A stretch of 64,000 bases of DNA from Phallus indusiatus (GCA_027605045.1 JAQFWX010000018.1:620001-684000), one strand, 5' to 3'. Positions 1 through 12,001 are shown, numbered from the stretch's first letter. Notes: generated from the letters alone by a model not told the origin. Numbers and translations are program-made.

Positions 1-1596
1 AATGTAAATTATCATAAGACGTTGAAAAACCTCATGAAATCCGACAGTTAGTAGTCTAGCACACAGTTGTTTAGCTGACTTGTTTAACGGGTGAATGTCA
101 GACGCACTTGAAAGGATATACTATTGAGAATTACAAGTTAGTAATGTTTCGTTGCTGACCAGATCTTTTGGTTGACATACTGATGTAATTTAGATATGGT
201 ACATGCCTAATGTTATTCCAAGTGAGATTCGATATGACGACAGGGTACAGCTTTGAGCAGGCTTACCATAAGATGGCAATGACTATGATATACACACCAG
301 CAACAATCAAGGTATCTTTTTGGGTTTCATTGGGGGTGAGAGATGCTTTTGCACTTCTTATGAAAAGCTCGTTTGCGTTACTCCGTGATAGCATTTCGTG
401 CGCTGCGATGGACATAATTGGCGAAGGGTGCCACTTTGTTCAGTTGGCTGATATAGAAAGACGAGAGACAGAAAGATAGATTTGTATAAGAAACGAGTTC
501 TAGTTAGGAGTTACAAACTCTCGAATTCCGGCTTGTAAGCTGGACGGCCACGGCTTGGCGATATACGCGCTCTTGCGTGCAGTGCAACGACTGTGCGTAT
601 GACAGCCGCCGTCACACGTATCAAGCACTGACTTCTCTTTCCCCAGCGCAGGCAGTGTGCTGCCTATTTTTGCATGATACTGTGAGAGTGTAGTGCTGTT
701 ACTTGTAATTATCCTTATTATCACCATTCCAGCTAACAACAATCTGTTTTGTGCATGGAGTAACTGCGTTTCAGGCTCTGTTCTTAATACTCTGCTCCGA
801 ACCGGGCGTTTCACTCATTAAAGTTCATGTATTTATCATTTAAAAGCTCGACCGCCATTGTTGTCATTGTTGGCACTCGCGAGGCCTGATTTCCAGCTTT
901 CTGGCGACCTCGTTTTGTCAAGGGCACATATTTGGTATACACCCTACATAATATGCCCTAGTACATTTGTAGTATGTCTCAGTGCCAAGCTTGCCGCTTT
1001 CTTGGGAGAGACAGAGTCAAGTCGACTTTCGTCATACCCCTTGGCAAAAAAGCTGTGCGGTGGTCACGTTGACGGCTACGCCAAGCCCTACATCCTGAGC
1101 ACGAGTCATGTTACCGACTCAACTCGAGCCAAATTCATTAATAAATACTAGTATTGTATGCAATCATTACGGAAAGAAACTAATTGTGATAAAACTGAGA
1201 ATAAAATGCCGAATGGAAGAGATATGCAGTAACTTGAATCACCTGAGAACAAAAAGAGGGAGAAAAACAAACAACAATCCAACGTTGACAGCATATCACT
1301 AACAGTGAATGAAAACAAAGCTTTGCAATAAAATAGAAAATCGAACGTGGTCTGCATAATCAATCCATTTGCTTCCTTTAAATCGATCGGTGCCCAACAA
1401 AATCAGCGAACCTGGCGGTCCTTGTTCTGCCATTTATGGAGACGAATCGAGGAAGCCAAATTTGATGGTCGTTGTGCGTACTGACTGGGACATTGCGTTA
1501 AAATACAGCCCAGTTAAGAATGTAAAATATATGAACTCGGGAAAAATTGAGCCGCCAAAGTTGAGTCGGGAGAAAGGGGGAAGACTCGGTGATACA
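1..1596. other. Left-edge region without a recognised gene
   Basis: I see no protein family, tRNA or repeat here. Open frames reach about 115 codons on both strands, but they have no recognisable motif and several begin at non-ATG codons. The right end holds the 3' side of the minus-strand hypothetical gene that stops at 1597. The region could hold a lineage-specific gene, a decayed element or plain intergenic DNA, and the sequence does not separate these. Confidence 0.4.
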
Positions 1597-2852
1597 CTAA
1601 TCTTTATGCCGACTGATTTTTTCAACACCTGCACCTTTACTTGTGATTCTTATCTAAAATCGGGGGGGAAATATAATTCATTTCATGAAGAAAAGACGAA
1701 AGAGAAGAGATAAATTACCTGTTCCACGTCATCCTCATCCTCGTCAGAAGAGGAATCTCTTTCAGTATCACTATCTTCCTGGTTCTCTTCCGTGTCAGAC
1801 GAGTTCCCATTACTACTTGCACCACTGGACAAATCTGCTTTTTGTGAACTAGTCTCAGAAGACGTGGGCGGAGCGCTAGGATTCGGATGGATAGGTTTAT
1901 GATGTCGGTGATGATAGTGAGGGGCTGGTATCTTTATGGCCTGGTAGACATGATGGTCAATACTTCGGCCCGGAGAACATGAATTTGCATCGGTTGTTTG
2001 AGTTGTGTCATGCGCGGGGGGATGAATAGCGATCTCTGGGATGATCTGCTGCGAACTTTCGCGAGATTCCCTTTCTTTCCTTTCTCGTTCCCGTTGTTCT
2101 CTTCTTCGTCGAACCCATTGCATACCACTTCCATCATCTGGGTCCTCATCACCATGATCAATGAACTTGCCTGAACTCTGGACTTTCGCCCAATCGACTC
2201 CACGAGTTCGCGGATCTTTGTTTGTACTGTTTTTGACACTACCCATTCCACCGTAGCCCCACTCTACAAAATCAGGTTCGTAAGACTCCGATTGTGACGC
2301 GGTGGAAGAACGTCGACCACCATATACACGGCCATTGAGCATACGGTGACCAGAGTTGCTGTGGGCGGTCCTTCGTGAACCACCGTCCGAATTGACATGG
2401 GTAAGTGGAGCGCCATCACGGTAAACAGCGGTGCGATCGATTTCTTTGCTTGAAGCTACAGAATTACAGCCAGTACTCCGGCGCCTCGAAAGAGGAACGC
2501 CAGCCTTGTACACCGTTTCAGTGCTGTCTTGTGTCGAGTTGTGTAAACCTGATTTGAATAGAGGTCGTAAGAGATTTGACCATGTATTTGATTTTGACTT
2601 GTGAGAGATGGTCTTTAATGAGAAACGAGGTGAAGGGGGACATTCGAGTGTAGCGCTTGAGGGGGATGGCGTGTCAGAATCTGAATCGTCTGGATAAAAT
2701 ACGGCTGAATCGCCGTTCTTGCGAGGATCTGGCAAAGGGGCGAAGCGAATTGTTCTGGGAGCGTAATTTAAGTCTGAAGTAGAGGATTCGGATGAGGTTT
2801 GTGAGGGATGTCTGGAGCGGACGGTAGAGTTATTAACTAGGATACTTTGCAT
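1597..2852 (-). CDS. Conserved-looking basidiomycete hypothetical protein, Ser-rich and acidic
   Basis: I do not recognise a function. The large exon runs from the ATG at 2852 to 1719. It is followed by a 65-nt GT-AG intron (1718-1654) and a short last exon (1653-1597) that ends in SKGAGVEKISRHKD and a stop. The protein is about 408 aa, low in complexity and rich in Ser, Arg and Asp. Visible landmarks are RTIRFAPLPDPR near residue 33, NGRVYGGRR near 170, FVEWGYGGMGSV near 195, a DDGSGMQWVRRRREQRERERKE stretch that may form a charged helix, a His-rich patch, and an acidic Ser/Glu/Asp tail. The spacing of these short motifs in disordered sequence looks like a conserved fungal protein with short linear motifs. 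That is inference from general familiarity, not from a search. It is divergent to the glutathione reductase gene. Confidence 0.65.
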
Positions 2853-3219
2853 CGTCGGTTTTGGTTACCGACAACAAGGAGAATTCAAAAACAAGACGAT
2901 GGACGGTCTCTTTGCCGCACACGAGCGTCAAAAGTGACGATGTGGACGTCCATGGATCCAAGGCTATGTAAGCTTTCTTGGGTGAATGACTCAGCCTAGC
3001 CCTAGATAATCATTGCGCATGAGTAATCCGCTGACTTCGAGTAACTATTTAATCATTGCGCAATCACAACATCTCAAATCTTGATATATAAGTAACACTG
3101 GCCTCTCTTCGCTCTGCCAGTGCACGATTATTGCGGGTAACATCCATTTTTTTAATTATTTAATTCCATTGAAGAGTCTCACGAAGTACTTTGCCCAGAT
3201 TACTAGAACTTTCACAACT
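2853..3219. promoter_or_regulatory. Divergent intergenic region, hypothetical gene / GLR1
   Basis: This 367-bp gap separates two head-to-head start codons, so it must hold both promoters. A TATATAA-like stretch (gatatataagtaac) occurs near 3081-3095, about 130 bp upstream of the GLR1 ATG. No binding site can be named from sequence alone. Confidence 0.4.
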
Positions 3220-5072
3220 ATGCCTCCTGTTCCAAATCCGACTTCTTCTTCTTATGATTTTGTTGTGATCGGTGGTGGCAGTGGTGGGCTTGCCTGTGCT
3301 GTGCGGTTTAGATTTCCCTTTTTCTTGAGATTCGTCCCGTGACATTCCAGCAGAGACGCGGTGCTTCCTATGGCAAAAAAGTTGCTATCATCGAGGAATC
3401 CCATGCATTGGGCGGAACGTGTGTCAATGTTGGTAAGTATATTGATTTCCCAAATTATTTCCCTCTAACCTCCCGTCGCAATTGGAAAGGCTGTGTTCCC
3501 AAAAAGGTAGAAAGCTGCTTTATTATCTCACATACGCATGACGATTGCTCATTCGAAGCACCAAGGTAATGTGGCATGCTGCGGATGTTGCTGAGAAAAT
3601 CCGTGCTGCTGAGGCATATGGTTTTCCTGGTCAATCTCCCCCAAATTTTGACTGGACCACTTTCAAAGTTAAAAGGGACGCTTATATTAAACGTCTAAAT
3701 GGCATCTATGAAAATAATTTGGTCAAGGACCATGTCGAATATCATCATGGTTCGGCTTCTCTCAAGGATCCCCGTACGGTTCAGATTACTCGAGACGACG
3801 GTGCCACATATACTCTTCAGTCGGATAACATCTGCATCGCTGTTGGCGGTCAGCCTACTGTCCCGTCCAGCAACGAAATTCCTGGCGCTGAGTTTGGAAT
3901 TACCTCTGATGGCTTTTTTGAGTTGGAGAGTCAGCCGAAACGTGTTGCTGTTGTTGGTGCAGGGTATATTGCCGTCGAACTCGCAGGAATTTTCCATACA
4001 CTTGGTTCAAAGACACATCTGCTTATAAGGCATGACAAAGTTCTTCGAACCTTCGATCCCACTATTCAAGACACTCTCACCAAATGGATGTCCCACACCG
4101 GTGTTAATATTCACACCAAAACCCAGGTATCCCGCGTAGAACGCCAACAGGATGGTTCTTTGAAGGTATTTACCAACAATGGCGAAGAAATTGAAGTCGA
4201 CACGCTTTTGTGGGCCATCGGTCGTGAACCCAGTACTGCGAATATAGGATTGGCACAAGCAGGAGTGAAAACGGACTCGAAGGGCAACATCGTAGTCGAT
4301 GCATATCAACGAACAAATGTCCCGGGAATTACTGCTATAGGGACGTCTGTGGCAAAGCTCTGCTAACTCCGGTTGCCATCGCGGCTGGAAGAAGACTGGC
4401 CAATCGACTATTCGGCCCTGAAAAGTTTGCTGATGATAAATTGGATTATACTAACATCCCTACTGTCGTATTCTCGTAATATTTCTATTCACTTGGTCTT
4501 TTGAGAACCTTAGTAATAATCTGAACAGGCATCCAACAATAGGGACTGTCGGTCTGACCGAGCCAGAGGCAAGGGCAAAGTATGGAGATGCGGTTAAAAT
4601 ATGTTCGTCGTCACCTTTACCCTTCTTGTTCAATTTTCATTCAATTCTATGATTATAGACACTTCATCTTTCCGCGCTCTTTATTTCTCCATGATTCCTG
4701 AAGACCATAAAGAGCCCAGTGTGTATAAACTCATTGTTGTGGGAGAAGAAGAAAAAGTCGTTGGTGTTCATATCATTGGTTTGGGGAGTGACGAAGTAAT
4801 GCAAGGATTCGGTGTCGCAGTCAAGATGGGAGGTATGTCCTTATTTTTCAACGATATTTATCGTTGCTCATAGCTCCAAAGCGAGGAAAAAAGATCTTGA
4901 TGACACGGTCGCTATTCACCCAACGTATGTAATTTCATCGCCCCTCAGAGCTACAATTTACTTACGTTCATTATATATAGATCCGCCGAAGGTTTTTTTT
5001 CATTTCCTTTGCTTGAAACAACCGAGAATACTTTACTTATTAAACTTTACAGAGCTGGTCACTCTTCGTTAA
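3220..5072 (+). CDS. GLR1: Glutathione-disulfide reductase, with an apparent 1-base deletion
   Basis: This flavoenzyme uses NADPH to reduce glutathione disulfide in cytosol and mitochondria. The N-terminus has the FAD dinucleotide motif [11 protein letters not shown]. The redox-active disulfide motif GTCVNVGCVPKK follows, then the NADPH-binding [11 protein letters not shown], the second FAD motif IG-DVCGK and the dimer-interface end HPTSAEELVTLR. I read nine exons: 3220-3305, 3356-3432, 3490-3506, 3566-4475, 4529-4602, 4659-4832, 4882-4924, 4981-4991 and 5053-5072. They sum to 1412 nt, one short of a multiple of three. The reading frame breaks at the GGG run at 4340-4342, inside the conserved AIGDVCGK. 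One additional base there would give a normal protein of about 470 aa. Every other part of the gene is intact, so an assembly error is likelier than a pseudogene. No N-terminal targeting peptide is obvious. Confidence 0.9.
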
Positions 5073-5315
5073 TCCTCAAGTGTAACAATACCAAAATCGT
5101 AAAGGCATCTACATTGGATATATAAGTGTACGAAGGAGATTATGGAATTATAACATAGGAATACTGCTAGGTTTATGAACGTATATTAGAAATTGATTTT
5201 GCTTATGGGGTATCCAATACCAACCAACTTTGTGAATTTCACACGGCGCTGACCGTGACGCGCTCGCGAATCCGCGGTTGAGTTTATCCGCTCTAACTTT
5301 CCAAGCTTGTGAAAG

Positions 5316-7078
5316 ATGACTACCTCCACCGATGTCGAATGGACAGCTGACTCAAACGAAGCTCTTCACCTTTCTCTAGGTATGTATCCTTCTCCCATTC
5401 AACGTGTAGACCTTCATATTTATCTATGCAGTTCGCGCTGAAAAGGACAAAGAGCTCCTTGGAGAAGAGGAGAATTTCGAAGACTTTCACCCAACATTTA
5501 CTTATCCTGTAAATAGGTAGATTACGATTCGCTAAGAATGACTAATCTAAACTGTCTTTGACACTGTAGATTTTTGGCAACGAAGAGAAAATATATGGCT
5601 ATCGAAACCTGAAGATTGATGTAGGTCTGCTATCTCCCATATTACGCGCAAATGTCGTAAAGGACATGCATGTTCTTCAAACTAGATGAAGTTTGCTTCT
5701 GGATCGTTGGCGCAGTATCTGTCGTTATCATATTCGGAGCGATTACCAAAAACGGCCGACGACATCGAAGGAACTTTGTACAAGTTTATTCCCTCCGGTA
5801 TGATCATACAACCTTATCTCTCGCGTCAAGCTTGTTTATATGTTTCTTTCCCCTAGATTATACAAAATCTCTTACTGAATTTTCAAAACGCGTAGAAGAT
5901 GATGCTCTCGCATTTCGACCACTAGGGACGAAAATCGCATCGTACACGCGTTATAGTAGCACATGTAAAGGGAAAGGAAAGACAAAAGCGAATGACACAG
6001 CTGATGAGGATGACGAGGACGCAGTTGTTTACGAGGTTTATCACGTACGTTTTTTTTTACCGTGTTAAGAAGAGTGGAGGTCTAACGCGTACAGACCACA
6101 ATGGCTACTCCCGAATTCCGAGATTATCATCGTCGAGCTCAGTTGTTTATCTTGCTATACATTGAGGCTGGTTCATATATCGAGGAGGAAGACGATCGAT
6201 GGGAATTTGTCTTTTTGTACGAGCGGAGACAACGGAAAGACGCTGCGCGAACTCCCGTTTATCATTTCGTGGGTTACTCGTCCTTGTATCCGTTCTGGTG
6301 CTGGCCTGATAAAGTTCGCTTGCGTCTGAGGTCTTTTATCTTTCATATGCTCTCATAGAAGAAAAACTGATTACTTTTTTTTAGTCAATTTGTTATCTTG
6401 ACACCATATCAAAGAGACGGACATGGTTGTACGTTCAACTGTGTGCTCACATTCGTCATTTTCCCTTGTTGATCAGACCTAAATATCAGCCGAATTGTAC
6501 AACGCCCTATATCGATACTTATTGACCAGAGACGATGTTTTAGAACTCACAATCGAGGACCCCGCTGAGGCTTTTGAAGATCTTCGTGACAAGAACGATC
6601 TCAAGATGCTTTTCGCCCACAAGACATTCATGGAAGAAGCCTATGACGAAAAGTCTTCAGGGAAAAAAGGGAAATTAGGACCCCCAACCGACAAAGCATG
6701 GGCAGAAGGCTGGAGAGTTAAATTAAAGATAGCCAAAGTATATTTTTGCCCATTTACCATGCTTTTTGTTCTCTGAACTCAAGGAACATCGTGTAGCGCC
6801 AGTTCCAGCGTTTGATTGAGATGCTGGTTTTGAAAGACCTCAACTCCTCAGACACAAGAGCGACTAGAGCTTACAGGCTCCAGGTCAAGGAGCGTCTGTT
6901 CAGATTCAACTATGTAAGTGATATGAGAAGTCATTTCGGCCATAGATACTTATGTATTCCATCCCTCCCTTAGGATGCATTAGTACAGTTGAACAAGGAC
7001 GAGCGTTTAGAGAGACTCGAAGCTACATTTCACAATGTTCGAGAGGGGTATCAACAGATTTTAACAAGGGTCTGTTAA
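5316..7078 (+). CDS. HAT1: Histone acetyltransferase type B catalytic subunit
   Basis: Hat1 acetylates newly made histone H4 (Lys5/Lys12) before chromatin assembly, in a complex with a Hat2/RbAp-type WD40 protein. The ATG at 5316 begins MTTSTDVEWTADSNEALHLS, followed by the family's EDFHPTFTYPIFG segment. The middle exon carries VGYSSLYPFWCWPDKVRLRLSQFVILTPYQRDGHG, in which the Q-x-x-G-x-G-type acetyl-CoA loop appears as QRDGHG. The C-terminus ends with NKDERLERLEATFHNVREGYQQIL. Several introns are needed, including 6331-6384 (approximately). A Lys/Asp-rich insertion of about 25 residues (GKGKTKANDTADEDDEDA) sits in the first third and looks disordered. The gene follows GLR1 by 243 bp and converges on VPS1. 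Confidence 0.88.
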
Positions 7079-7276
7079 ATGATATGCGGTGGGACGGAAC
7101 AGAAACAAGTGATATAAATACGAGAGGAAATGTATATATGAATCCTGATGTATTGGCTGCGAAAAAGACAAACAATAAAAAAACCAAAATTAATGAATCA
7201 TGTATGCAATAGTAACATCATCTTAGCGGTTAAGACGTATCAAGCTAAACGCCGGCGACAATCCTATGTAATTTTA

Positions 7277-10052
7277 TTAATATACTGTTTTGAGATAACG
7301 ACAGAAGAAATAGACCCACTCTTCAGCTTTGTTGAGCGCAGTGAGCATAGACGTAACCTCCTTCCTCCGGCTGATGACATAATCTGACTCCTTGAGTAAT
7401 TCATCCAGCACATCGGGTTTATAAAGCTCCTCGAGAAGCTCTCTTTGCAAATTTTCTTTGGAGTAGTTTACCAATGTGTAAATGATAGCTTTGGGAACCA
7501 TATCGATCATCTCTCGCTTCACAATGTTGAAGTAGGAATGAATCAGTAGCTCTGCAAAGTATTAGTGCGAATTTTTTGACAACTAATGAACTTGACACAC
7601 TGATAACCTCGGTTTCTATGGTTTCTCGCTCGCTTAAAGCTGCCTGTGGCCGTATGATAGCTGGGGGCTATTAATACAAAGCAAGCTATCAAAACCTTCC
7701 ATCTACAAAATCCCGGGGGAAAACGTACTGCTTCCATCGTGAAACCTGGCTTTTTCTTTGGGGTTGCTGACCCTCCCTTATTTCCGGAGAAAAACGAACC
7801 GAAGAAACTTTGTTCTTCCCTCTTCAAATCAACGTCCAAGTCTTTATTATTGTTGATTGTCCCTGGGGCAAGTTTGCCAGTCTTTGGGTTGTCCACAGGC
7901 GCTGGTCCTTTTGCTGCATTTAACCTCTCAGTGACAATGCCCATTGCCTGTGAAAAAATACGTAAAGAATGTTTCAAGTGTGAAAATGAGCCGCGGTAAA
8001 AAAACTTGCCTTATGACCATTCAAAAAATCGGGATGTGTCGTATTGACATAACAAGCTTGCATGCTAGAAACAAATAAGACAAGTGGAACAGAGAATTGT
8101 TATTTACATACGCCACTAAATCCGAAACAAGTTTATTCGTCGGAACCATGGCTCTCTTAAAGAAGGCAACTACAGCTGAGTTGAATCGATCTCGTAATGC
8201 AGGGAACCTTCTGAACGCTTGCTGTGATCAAATGAATAAATGATATCACTTTAGGGCTGAAGACCATACAATTTTTGCTAATAGTTGACCGAGGATACGA
8301 ATTAATTCGTCGTAGACTAGTTGACAACATTTCAAACCAGGTTCTTCTAGCCGTTTGATTTGTTGTTTGACGATGACTTCGAAAGCTGTAGTGCCAACAA
8401 ATAATGCGGGTGTTGAGCCCTGATTAAGAAAGAATCAAAAATCATTTCAATCACTAAAGATTAAAAGAACGAACGGAGGAGTTATAGAGAATAGTTCGAA
8501 TATCCCCGTCTTTGACTTGGTCAAAGGGATCTATGGATCTGATACCATTGTTGAATAGCTCGTGAAAAACAAAACTGATACGAGCGCCACCGGATAATTC
8601 GTTCAACGATAAATCGTTGGTGTTACCATCTATAGTCGATCGAAAATCCGCGGTAAAGTCGGTAATGACGGACAGAACAACATTAGCAGAATTATCGCCC
8701 AGAGGACCACCTAGACTCAGCAGCTCGGCATTGTATTTTTGCTGTTGTTGTGTGATACGGGCTTTAATATCTGGTAGGGTCGCACGGATGTGATGCAACA
8801 GTATCTACAAACATAAATCAGCCGACGTCAAGGTATGACATGACGATAATTTACTGTGTTAAGTTTACGCGCTAGGAAGGGTGTACCGCAATATTGGCTC
8901 TTGCTTTTATAGGATGGATGTGTTTCAAAGAAATTTCGTTCGTGTTCTAAGGCGGCACTGATGGACTTCGCTGTATCAATATCTCGTTGTCCACGATTAA
9001 CAACTGGAACGTAGCCAAGACGGAGAGGTATAATCCGACCGGCTAGGATATCAACAACATCGGTACCTTGATCCCTAATACATAAAATATCACACCAGGC
9101 TGACTCAAATAAAATAAAGGGAACAAACATCAAATCGACTTTGGTCAAAACACCAATTGTCCGGGTACCTTCTGGATCGACCTCCCGTGCCATCTTCAAC
9201 CCATCCGAGTTGGCCAGGTCGACATTAGCAGCCGTTACGGCTAAAATGATAGATGAAGGACGCGTAATGTATTTCATCAGCATATCACGAATTTGTTTCT
9301 CAATGTCCTTCGGTTGGTCGCCAACAGGGACTTTTGTTAGTCCGGGGAGATCCACAAGGGTTAGTGTTACAACGTTAGGAGAATATACCCGTAAATTGAT
9401 TGGGAGGGCAGATATGCCTAAGAAATTCTACGAGGTAAGTTGATTTTTAATTATAAAATTCTAAAGCACACACCTGCGTTTTTGCCAGTTTTCGCATCTG
9501 TATCTCGGACTATCTCGGCTCTTATCTTGTTGAAATCGTAGAATTTTTCACCTGGAAGATGTAGGAATTCACCCCACTCATTCTCGTTAATGGTGGCGTC
9601 ACTGCCATTAGGTTTGGGGCCTAGGAGCGTCAATAACACATGTTATTGTTCATGAACATTGACGTACTTGTAGTACCATTGGTTGCAGGCTTTGAACTGG
9701 AAGCGGGTCTATGGATGAGTTGAAGGACCTAGACATCCGACATATACTTTTCATTGTAACACACGGCTGCCGCAAAAGACATACCAGAGGTCTTCTAGTG
9801 ACTATGCCACTACCACGAGGAAGAAAGTCACGACCAACAATGTTCTAGGATAGAGTATAATCAAAATCGATATTGAACTAAGAAGAAAAAACCTGCCTCC
9901 AAGACACTACTTTTCCCACTGCTTTGACTTCCTAACACGCATATTTGGGGTAAGTCGATAGAGGACGCCGAAGAACCGACTGCTGCAAAGGCATCTTGCA
10001 CTTTATTTATTACGGTGAGAACTTCAGTTCCTAGTCCAGGAGTTTGTGCCAT
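7277..10052 (-). CDS. VPS1: Dynamin-like GTPase, vacuolar protein sorting
   Basis: VPS1-type dynamins are large GTPases that cut membranes in Golgi-to-endosome/vacuole traffic and in peroxisome division. The ATG at 10052 begins [20 protein letters not shown]. The P-loop GSQSSGKSS is at residues 41-49, switch II is [15 protein letters not shown] and the G4 motif is TKVDLMDQGTD. The dynamin middle domain follows ([20 protein letters not shown]). A charged, Gly/Ser-rich insert ([13 protein letters not shown]) then replaces a PH domain, and the GTPase effector domain ends the protein. No proline-rich tail is present, as expected for VPS1. The last residues ([16 protein letters not shown]) are more aromatic than I would expect for the family. 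About ten introns are present. The 5' leader appears to extend to about 10230. Confidence 0.92.
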
Positions 10053-10480
10053 TAGGTAGGATACTTGTTAGTCGTGAATTAATCTAAAGTGGAGAGTAAA
10101 GGAGAACAGTGTATGAAGAGCCGACAACAGCAGTTGGTTCGGAGGTTGAATTCTTCACAGCTGCCGCGGTCGCTGCGCCGACTGCGTTCTTAAAATCTTG
10201 TCCGTCGCCGGTGCAAGCTTCATGGGTACGTAATCGTTTTGAAAATACATAAATCTGTTATTTCTTTCTTTCATTATTCTTATCGACGATTGCACTTTTA
10301 GTACATACAATTAAGTAATTGGCAAGTAATATTATCGGTAGTGTACTATTGATAACAAGGTCTATTGTTTTCGAGTTCGCAAATTGAACTATGCAGGTGT
10401 CCAAATGTCTCCAAAACTCGTTCCAAATCACAATATGTCACCGGAGTTGACGAATGCCGCTCAGTACCGCTTCATGACCA
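10053..10480. other. Intergenic region, NUP42-like gene to VPS1
   Basis: Both flanking genes are on the minus strand, so this 428-bp stretch holds the 3' end of the upstream gene's transcript and the VPS1 promoter and leader. It has long T/A-rich tracts near 10257-10330. I see no further gene. Confidence 0.4.
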
Positions 10481-12001
10481 TTACCGCAGACTGATAGGCG
10501 GGATCCACTCGGGAATATATCCCCATGAAAATTCCGCACTTTCGAAGGCCTCAAGCGCTTTTTTGGGTATAATCTCTTTATAGTTTTCAGGAAGAGTAGC
10601 GGCGTATGGATCGTTCGACGCTGAGTAATTAGATGGTTGAAAGTTAGGTCTGGTCAATGCAGCTGTGTTAGAGGTGGATGGAAAAGGGCTGCGAGGAGTG
10701 GAGGAAAAAGAATAAGCAGGAGGGGGGTCTGTAGGTATCCCAGAAACAGACGTTGAAGCAGCGCTTGGAGCACCAAACGCACTAGTTGGCTGACTGAAAG
10801 TAGCTGATTTACCAGCAAAAGCTCCAAATCCACCACTGCTACCGGTTTGTGATTGTGGTTGGTTCTGCTGAGGTTGTGTGAACGCACTGAATCCAGTAGC
10901 AAGACTCGTGGAGGGTGATCCGGAAGTGGACGACTGGTTAAACGTTGGTTGACCGAACACCGGTGTTGTTGCTGCGGGGGCAGATGCTCCGGATGTGCTG
11001 AACGCACTTGGACGCGTGGTTTGACCAAACACTGGCTGGGCAAAGCCCACCTGTCCAAATACAGGCTGACCCGCCGATTTAGAGAATGGAGAAGAAGACT
11101 GGCCAAATGTCGATTGTCCGAGCCCAAAGTTCGACTTTCCGCTACCTACACCACCAGGACCGAACGCAGAACCCGTTGTGGCAGGTGGTTGTCCGAATGC
11201 TGACGATGCGGCGGATGGCAAATTGAACGCAGAAGGTTGACCAAAAACTGGCTTCGGTTGGCTGAAAGCTGAAGTTGTGGAGAACTGTCCAAATGGCGAT
11301 GATGAGGGTTGCCCAAAAGGCGATGACGAAGGTTGTCCAAATGCTGGAGCAGACGTAACCTGTCTGTCCTCGCCAAATACAGAGGATGAAGTTCTAGAGG
11401 CTTCAAAAGCGGCTTTGAACGCGTCCATAGAGTTCATTTCTGCATTTTTGTAAGCAGTCAATGCAGCTGTAATTTTGTTTGCCTCGTACGTTTTCTATAA
11501 CATCAAACATTTAGCCAAAGATATAGCTTCGACGGGGGAAAATCATACATATCCTTCCAGCTGCATGGGATCTTGAGACCTGAAAGCCTGCCAGGCCATA
11601 AGCCTAAGCTCTTCTGGACTCTCGTCTAATCCGGTTAGAAGAGTTTTCTCGCCTTTAGCAGGGCCATATGAAGAAAGTGGCCACAGCGGCTTTCCATCAT
11701 CAGGAGTGAAATCCTTTTTAATAGATTCTGCTCTGCGACCCATTAATTTCAGACGAGGATTCCCTAAGGTCATGTACATACGTAAAAGCAGTTTGACCAC
11801 TAAAACAACCCAGAATTTGAAGTCTTCAACATCTCGGCATATGACAGTTAACTGAACCAATACCTTTTCGCAATATCTTTAGGATGCTCGTTTCTACATG
11901 CGCTCCCGAATCGGCATTGTCCTCGTAAATAATATTGGCATACAACCTTTTGACCGATAAATCAAAGATAATACATAAAAGAAAAAGAAAAAGATTACCA
12001 T
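10481..12001 (-). CDS. NUP42: FG-repeat nucleoporin with N-terminal CCCH zinc finger (NUP42/NUPL2 type)
   Basis: NUP42 (Rip1; human NUPL2/hCG1) sits on the cytoplasmic face of the nuclear pore and helps Gle1/Dbp5 release mRNA. A single CCCH finger of spacing C-x7-C-x5-C-x3-H (VCQYYLRGQCRFGSACRNEH) opens the protein. A helical segment follows, then about 25 FG motifs of the form xFGQP or SAFG. The end is EFSWGYIPEWIPPISLR, close to the Gle1-binding C-terminus of the family. The start is unusual: the ATG at 12001-11999 appears to be alone in its exon. It is followed at once by a 52-nt intron (11998-11947), after which GTTGTATGC continues the finger. An 8-residue unit QPSSSPFG is tandemly duplicated near 11289-11341. 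Confidence 0.82.
11289..11341 (-). repeat. 24-nt tandem repeat inside the FG domain
   Basis: Two adjacent copies encode QPSSSPFG, giving FGQPSSSPFGQPSSSPFGQF. The copies are near-identical at the DNA level, which suggests recent slippage or unequal exchange within the FG region. Confidence 0.6.

Noticed and set aside
500..814. 105-codon minus-strand ORF in the left-edge region
   Set aside because: It starts at a GTG, has no recognised motif and has no spliced extension that makes a protein-like sequence.
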